64,000 nt of DNA from an uncultured Acidimicrobiales bacterium (lineage in GTDB: Bacteria > Actinomycetota > Acidimicrobiia > Acidimicrobiales > Hopanoidiivorantaceae), in the NCBI GenBank assembly GCA_958295755.1, contig OY282367.1, positions 1,306,022 through 1,370,021 of the forward strand. Reading direction: 5' to 3'. The notes below the pieces were generated by a model. That model searched no databases. It was given only the letters and a program-made list of their open reading frames with translations, and was not told the origin of the DNA. Of this stretch, positions 60,321-64,000 are shown in pieces; within the stretch, counting starts at the first letter, position 1; each line of letters opens with the position of its first letter. The position numbers and the translations under genes are program-made.

Positions 60321-61154
60321 ATGTCGGAAATCCAGATGCTTTGGGTACGTAGCGGAGCTTTTGCTGACTGGCGCGGAGCTTTTGCTGACTGGCGTGAGGT
60401 GTATGTCAATGCCGACCGCTCTGCCAGTGCGCCTTGGACGATCCTCAATATGGTGCAGAGCTTAGATGGGGGCGTGACTTCCGATGATGTCTCAGCCGAC
60501 CTCGGCTCACCAGCTGACCAAGAAATCTTTCGCACGTTACGCTCGCTAGCCGATGTCATTTTGGTAGGTGCTGAGACCGTCCGCAAAGAAAACTACGGCC
60601 CGCCAAAACTGACAGCTGACCTTCGGGCACAGCGCGAGTCTCGCGGGCAGCGACCTCTGCCAGAGATGGCTGTTATAAGCGCGAGCTTGAAGTTGGATCC
60701 TGCGAGCCGTCTGTTTGAAGACGGGCACAGGCCGATAATCTTCACCTGCCCTGGCGACCGCCACAATAGCCACGAAGCTAAGCGGCGATCTCTTTCGGAG
60801 ATAGCCGAAGTCATTGTGCTTGAGGGGTCTGAGGCGAATGAAAGTTCTGAGGCGGCTATTGATTTGGCGGCTGGTGATTTTCCGGCTGTTGATTTGTCGG
60901 CTGTTCGCAAAACTCTCAGCGAGAAGGGGCATAAAGTCATCCTCTGCGAAGGCGGCCCCACACTAAACGCCCAGCTAGTAGCACACGATCTCATTGACGA
61001 ATTCTGCATCAGCGTCTCTCCCACCTTTGTAGGCGGTAAACCTCTGCATCTGTTAGAAGGTACCCCTCTGCTGAACAAAAATCTCACTCTTCTATCTGTA
61101 GCCACCGACGACGCCCTCATCTTCCTCCGCTACGGACTCCTCCGCTACGAATAA
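60321..61154 (+). CDS. RibD C-terminal-like pyrimidine/dihydrofolate reductase family protein
   Basis: About 277 residues from ATG 60321 (TTG 60288 would add 11). The RibD-C/DHFR-like core has WTILNMVQSLDGGVTSDD, LRSLADVILVGAETVRKENYGPP, VILCEGGPTLNAQL and DEFCISVSPTFVGG. Near the N-terminus the heptapeptide GAFADWR is exactly duplicated by a 21-bp tandem repeat. It could reduce the ribosylaminopyrimidine of riboflavin synthesis, but it stands alone without other rib genes. Confidence 0.9.
   Translation: MSEIQMLWVRSGAFADWRGAFADWREVYVNADRSASAPWTILNMVQSLDGGVTSDDVSADLGSPADQEIFRTLRSLADVILVGAETVRKENYGPPKLTADLRAQRESRGQRPLPEMAVISASLKLDPASRLFEDGHRPIIFTCPGDRHNSHEAKRRSLSEIAEVIVLEGSEANESSEAAIDLAAGDFPAVDLSAVRKTLSEKGHKVILCEGGPTLNAQLVAHDLIDEFCISVSPTFVGGKPLHLLEGTPLLNKNLTLLSVATDDALIFLRYGLLRYE
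60354..60395 (+). repeat. 21-bp in-frame tandem duplication in the RibD-like gene
   Basis: The unit ggagcttttgctgactggcg(c/t) is present at 60354-60374 and 60375-60395, giving GAFADWR twice. Confidence 0.95.
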
Positions 61155-61165
61155 GAGAAACATAC

Positions 61166-61366
61166 TTAAAGATTTGCAACGGAAGCTGGTGGTTCGGGGG
61201 CGGGGTTGTTGCCGTGGTTTGTCAATGTCATCCATGCGCCGAGGATAAACAGCAAGACGGCACCCAGAGCCAGCACTCTCTTTTGCCATAGCTTGAGACG
61301 GCGAGGCCGAAGATAGTCATCGGCTGGGATGTTTATAGTCTGTCTGGGTACTTCATATACGAACAT
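61166..61366 (-). CDS. small single-helix membrane protein divergent from lexA
   Basis: A 66-residue protein with a basic segment (RPRRLKLWQKR) and one membrane helix at about 31-48, then a short Pro-rich tail. It occupies the place where many Actinobacteria have a LysM-domain protein divergent from lexA, but no LysM domain is present. Its ATG lies inside a perfect LexA-type palindrome, so it is probably SOS-controlled. Cell-division inhibitors are often such small membrane proteins; that role is inference. Confidence 0.7.
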   Translation of the reverse strand: MFVYEVPRQTINIPADDYLRPRRLKLWQKRVLALGAVLLFILGAWMTLTNHGNNPAPEPPASVANL

Positions 61367-61373
61367 ATGTTCA
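61360..61373. promoter_or_regulatory. SOS box (LexA operator)
   Basis: GAACATATGTTC (61361-61372) is a perfect palindrome of the actinobacterial GAAC-N4-GTTC type. It overlaps the start codon of the small divergent membrane protein gene. Confidence 0.85.
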
Positions 61374-61382
61374 CTATACAGG

Positions 61383-61400
61383 TGCGAACAAACTTTCGCA
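61383..61400. promoter_or_regulatory. second imperfect SOS box in the lexA upstream region
   Basis: tgcgaacaaactttcgca has 6-bp inverted arms (TGCGAA/TTCGCA) and differs from GAAC-N4-GTTC at one base. A further half-site (TGTTCGCA) lies at 61408-61415. Confidence 0.6.
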
Positions 61401-61409
61401 ATACAAATG

Positions 61410-61439
61410 TTCGCATTTTTTGCAAAACTGCTCTATAAT
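61410..61439 (+). promoter_or_regulatory. lexA: lexA promoter
   Basis: The -10 hexamer TATAAT (61434-61439) is perfect. TTCGCA (61410-61415) is a plausible -35 at 18-base spacing, and it overlaps the half SOS site, consistent with LexA autorepression. The leader then contains a 16-bp repeat before ATG 61549. Confidence 0.7.
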
Positions 61440-61502
61440 GTTCTCGTAGGTAAAAATCATCCAACTGCCCACCCCTAGCCAAACCACCCACCACCCGACA
61501 AT

Positions 61503-61548
61503 CACAAAGCACTCAAACCACAAAGCAGTCAAACCACAAGGCACTATC
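61503..61548. repeat. 16-bp tandem repeat x3 directly before the lexA start codon
   Basis: Units cacaaagcactcaaac, cacaaagcagtcaaac and a shortened cacaaggcactatc run up to the ATG. This leaves no obvious Shine-Dalgarno other than AAAG or AAGG in each unit. Confidence 0.92.
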
Positions 61549-62274
61549 ATGGCAAAACCAAAAACCCGTGAAACAATTATGGACTTCATCCGAAAGTTCT
61601 GCGCCGACCACGGCTACCCTCCATCCGTCCGCGAGATAGGTGCCGCCGTAGGTCTCAGCTCCCCCGCCACGATCCACCGTCACATCGGCATCTTGGAAAA
61701 GGAAGGCAAGCTTCGCCGCGACCCTCATCGCCAACGAGCACTCACCATTCTCCCTCAAGAACCATTAACTGAACCTTTAGCCGAAGAATCGCCTAAAGAC
61801 CTAGCCGAAGAATCGTCAGGACGATTAGCTTCAGACGACCAGCTAGCCACCGTCATAGATTTAGACACCTACCGCCATCCTGTGCGAGAGGTGCCTCTGC
61901 TGGGCCAAGTAGCAGCAGGAGCAGGAACCATCGCTGAAGAGCATGTGGAAGAAGTGATATCGCTACCCGAAGAACTTTGCGGCTCAGGCGAGCTATTCAT
62001 GTTGAAAGTCAGAGGCGACTCCATGATGAACGCCGCCATCCTAGACGGCGACTACATAGTAGCCCGAAGCCAACCCACAGCCGAAGACGGCGACATAGTT
62101 GTAGCAGGCATCAACGAAGAAGAAGCAACCGTCAAAATCTTCCACCGCACTGGCACTCCCAAAGGCTCCACCATCACCTTAACCCCCGCCAACGAATCCT
62201 TCTCTCCTCAAGAATTCCCCGCCACCGAAGTAACCGTCTTCGGCAAACTAGTAAGCGTCCTCCGCCGCCTCTAG
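61549..62274 (+). CDS. lexA: LexA repressor
   Basis: A 241-residue SOS repressor. It has an N-terminal winged helix (YPPSVREIGAAVGLSSPATIHRHI), a linker at about 70-115 rich in AEES repeats, the self-cleavage Ala-Gly in QVAAGAG, catalytic Ser in VRGDSMMNAAI and Lys in EEATVKIF. It should bind the palindromes at 61360 and 61383. The ATG start is certain; the leader is repeat-rich. Confidence 0.96.
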   Translation: MAKPKTRETIMDFIRKFCADHGYPPSVREIGAAVGLSSPATIHRHIGILEKEGKLRRDPHRQRALTILPQEPLTEPLAEESPKDLAEESSGRLASDDQLATVIDLDTYRHPVREVPLLGQVAAGAGTIAEEHVEEVISLPEELCGSGELFMLKVRGDSMMNAAILDGDYIVARSQPTAEDGDIVVAGINEEEATVKIFHRTGTPKGSTITLTPANESFSPQEFPATEVTVFGKLVSVLRRL

Positions 62275-62309
62275 CAACAAAGATCTCTACATTAGATAGA
62301 TAATGCACG

Positions 62310-62342
62310 TAAATTATAAATTCATTCATTATATTTACATTA
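62310..62342. repeat. AT-rich inverted repeat after lexA
   Basis: GTAAATTATA and TATATTTAC flank an 11-base centre, giving about 9 pairs of AU-rich stem. It may mark the end of the lexA transcript, or simply reflect the AT-rich spacer before the last gene. Confidence 0.35.
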
Positions 62343-62418
62343 CTGAACTAGCTCATTTAGCGATATTCCACTAGCCAATGATATAAGTTAAAGTGAAAGA
62401 AAATAAGAGAAAGACAAA

Positions 62419-63936
62419 GTGAAAAATACAAAATATATGAACAAGTCAGATCAAAACGATTCTTGTGTCGACGAGTCTAAAACAGAAGACATCTTCTATG
62501 AGACGCAAGAAGCATATTACGCTCTAGAATTATCTTCAGATGAATTATATGCTCAAAGCATTCTAGGGTTGGATTGGGCGACTCGAAAAGCTGAAGATAG
62601 AGGCATGCTGAAGAACGCTGCAATACTCGCAAATCTACGTGAGAATGCTCGACAATGCAGACTATCTTCTTTTGATGACTTCTTGTTCAAAGTGAATATC
62701 TATGGAGATTCTATAGGGGAAGTTATATTGCGTGAAATACAAGATATAAATGCTGGCATAAAAACTAATGATCCTTTTGCATTTTTCTTTGCTTTTGCTT
62801 TACTGATGCCTCCAGCTGAAAAAAACCTCTACACAGACCACACTAATATATCATTAGAGAACATATCAGAAGCAGGAGTAGCAGAAAATTCTGTTTTTTC
62901 AGAAGAGAATATTTTAGATTCAAGTGTCTTACCTTCTGACATAAAAGCGATCCTTCCCGATATAACATCTGCAGGCAACTATAAATCTCTAAGGCTTTGT
63001 ATTTTCCCCGGTTGTCAAAAACCAGAAACTGCTATCAAAGCCCATAGTATATCCAAAAGTAACTTTTTGAATCCCTATGTCTCTAGTAACAATAAGTTCT
63101 GGCATATCACTACTCCTAAAGCCCCTAAAGTCGGAAGATTGCACTTTGACTCAATCACTCCTTCTAATGCCTCATGCTTTACAGGTCTCTGCCAAGATCA
63201 CGATGCTATGTTTCACCCATTAGATAACTCGACACTTTCGAAATGTTTAGATTCAAGAAAATTATTATCATTAATGATATTCAGAACCGCTCTTTATGGA
63301 TATTGGCAACGCTTAGATGCAGATTATAGAATCCCAGTATTAGGTTGGAATACCACAGTAAAGGGCAACCGAATCAAAGGATTAAAATATGTTGGCGCAA
63401 CCAACAGACCTCCTATCCCTCATGAAGTCCCCAGGAGACAATTAAGAGATATACTGGATATCTGTTGGAAAAAAATTGAGGAAGAAAAATGGGAAGACAT
63501 TGAACATCATATATTTAGATTTAAGGGAATTAACCCCAGAGTGATCTCGGCGGGTGTTTCTGCAATTTTTTGCCGGCAAGTCATTCCGACACCGGCTTTT
63601 GTTCATACCTTCCCCCATGCTAACAGTATGATTGCTATTATATCTCACATAAAAGGAGATAGCAATCTGCTGAAAAATCGTCTCTCATGGCTCAAAAGTA
63701 TATCCGAAAGTGAACAAAAGAAGTTATTAACTTGGGCAACAATGCACCATTGGAACAATTTGTACTTCACTGAGCAATATTATGAATTCCTGACTGAATC
63801 AAAAAAAAGTCATATTATTGATATGGCATTGGTGTACAGTTGGCTATCTCCTGAGTTTAAAAACAAAAGAGGCGAAACGGTAAAAATGAATTCTTCGACA
63901 ATATTTGAAAAAATTGCTTTTAGCTTTTTTGGCTAA
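62419..63936 (+). CDS. AT-rich, Cys/His-rich hypothetical protein with HNH-like zinc region
   Basis: A 505-residue protein with no family that I can name. Residues about 192-275 hold C-IFPGC, IKAHSISKSNFL, ASCFTGLCQDHDAMFHPL. This C-x4-C ... AHxI ... C-x2-HD spacing resembles metal-binding HNH/His-Me-finger nuclease regions found in defence-type proteins. The C-terminal 200 residues are helical. The gene is clearly AT-richer than its neighbours and uses A/T-ending codons, suggesting recent transfer. The start is GTG 62419; ATG 62437 is an alternative. Nuclease and defence roles are inference. Confidence 0.7.
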   Translation: MKNTKYMNKSDQNDSCVDESKTEDIFYETQEAYYALELSSDELYAQSILGLDWATRKAEDRGMLKNAAILANLRENARQCRLSSFDDFLFKVNIYGDSIGEVILREIQDINAGIKTNDPFAFFFAFALLMPPAEKNLYTDHTNISLENISEAGVAENSVFSEENILDSSVLPSDIKAILPDITSAGNYKSLRLCIFPGCQKPETAIKAHSISKSNFLNPYVSSNNKFWHITTPKAPKVGRLHFDSITPSNASCFTGLCQDHDAMFHPLDNSTLSKCLDSRKLLSLMIFRTALYGYWQRLDADYRIPVLGWNTTVKGNRIKGLKYVGATNRPPIPHEVPRRQLRDILDICWKKIEEEKWEDIEHHIFRFKGINPRVISAGVSAIFCRQVIPTPAFVHTFPHANSMIAIISHIKGDSNLLKNRLSWLKSISESEQKKLLTWATMHHWNNLYFTEQYYEFLTESKKSHIIDMALVYSWLSPEFKNKRGETVKMNSSTIFEKIAFSFFG

Positions 63937-64000
63937 GTCATGGACCTGTAAATTAGAAAACCAATACATACTCTAATCCTAACAATCCTCCATGGAAAGT

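Noticed and set aside
8917..61548. CRISPR array among the many direct repeats
   Set aside because: The repeats are directly adjacent without unique spacers, units are only 10-21 bp, and each array has its own sequence.

Overview
The window looks like chromosomal DNA of an actinobacterium, most likely class Acidimicrobiia (inference). The signs are a SepIVA-like DivIVA protein beside DUF177, an actinobacterial-type Lgt tail, glucosyl-3-phosphoglycerate synthase, a SenX3/RegX3-like pair, a GAAC-N4-GTTC LexA operator, a B12-dependent ribonucleotide reductase, and an acyl-CoA/thiolase/DUF35 gene set. Base composition is moderate, with AT-richer stretches near 1.4-2.4 kb, 35.8-36.1 kb and 62.3-64 kb. 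I see no insertion sequence, phage, rRNA or CRISPR array.

Layout. 0-3.6 kb is an accessory, defence-like edge: the C-terminal end of a DNA methyltransferase, a small DUF4190 membrane protein, an overlapping small-protein/HEPN pair, and a membrane-anchored phospholipase-D-like protein. 3.6-8.5 kb holds an SDR dehydrogenase, then a vitamin B12 uptake and adenosylation operon (btuF-btuC-btuD-cobO) behind a cobalamin riboswitch. 8.6-28.4 kb is a housekeeping block: rplS and yraN on +, then on - the sets rpsP-khpA-trmD, ftsY-ffh, an HtrA protease, a short smc, a degenerate MutM homologue, acpP-plsX-rpmF-DUF177-SepIVA-coaD-rsmD, and recG-GNAT, followed by an Old Yellow Enzyme homologue and a LON-domain protein. 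28.4-36.4 kb holds a selenocysteine-encoding selD, a DUF2442/DUF4160 pair, map, MaoC and enoyl-CoA hydratases, a CDF exporter, and a thiolase/DUF35 pair. 36.5-44.1 kb is a phosphate regulon: Pho-box-like repeats, pstSCAB, phoU, surE, histidine kinase and response regulator. 44.1-57.3 kb holds an MFS protein, a degenerate zincin, mreB, three tRNAs (Val, Cys, Gly), cytochrome c, the lgt-metX-metB-DUF4202 set, an L,D-transpeptidase and gpgS. 57.3-62.3 kb holds nrdJ, a RibD-like reductase and lexA with its SOS operators. The window ends in an AT-rich gene for a Cys/His-rich, HNH-like protein.

How the parts connect. The riboswitch-controlled B12 importer and CobO would supply adenosylcobalamin to the B12-dependent ribonucleotide reductase, the only RNR in the window. 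The pst genes, phoU and the two-component pair form one phosphate-sensing unit. SelD has an in-frame UGA at its catalytic position, so the organism should have selenocysteine machinery elsewhere.

The most unusual genome-wide feature is a set of short tandem duplications (10-21 bp units, 2-5 copies) at gene boundaries. They often span a start or stop codon, and the copies inside genes keep the reading frame. At least eighteen such arrays are visible. Other oddities are the missing rimM and inverted rplS, several homologues that have lost catalytic residues (MutM-like, zincin, SDR), and two genes (mreB and the MFS gene) whose conserved N-terminus starts without an ATG, GTG or TTG codon.
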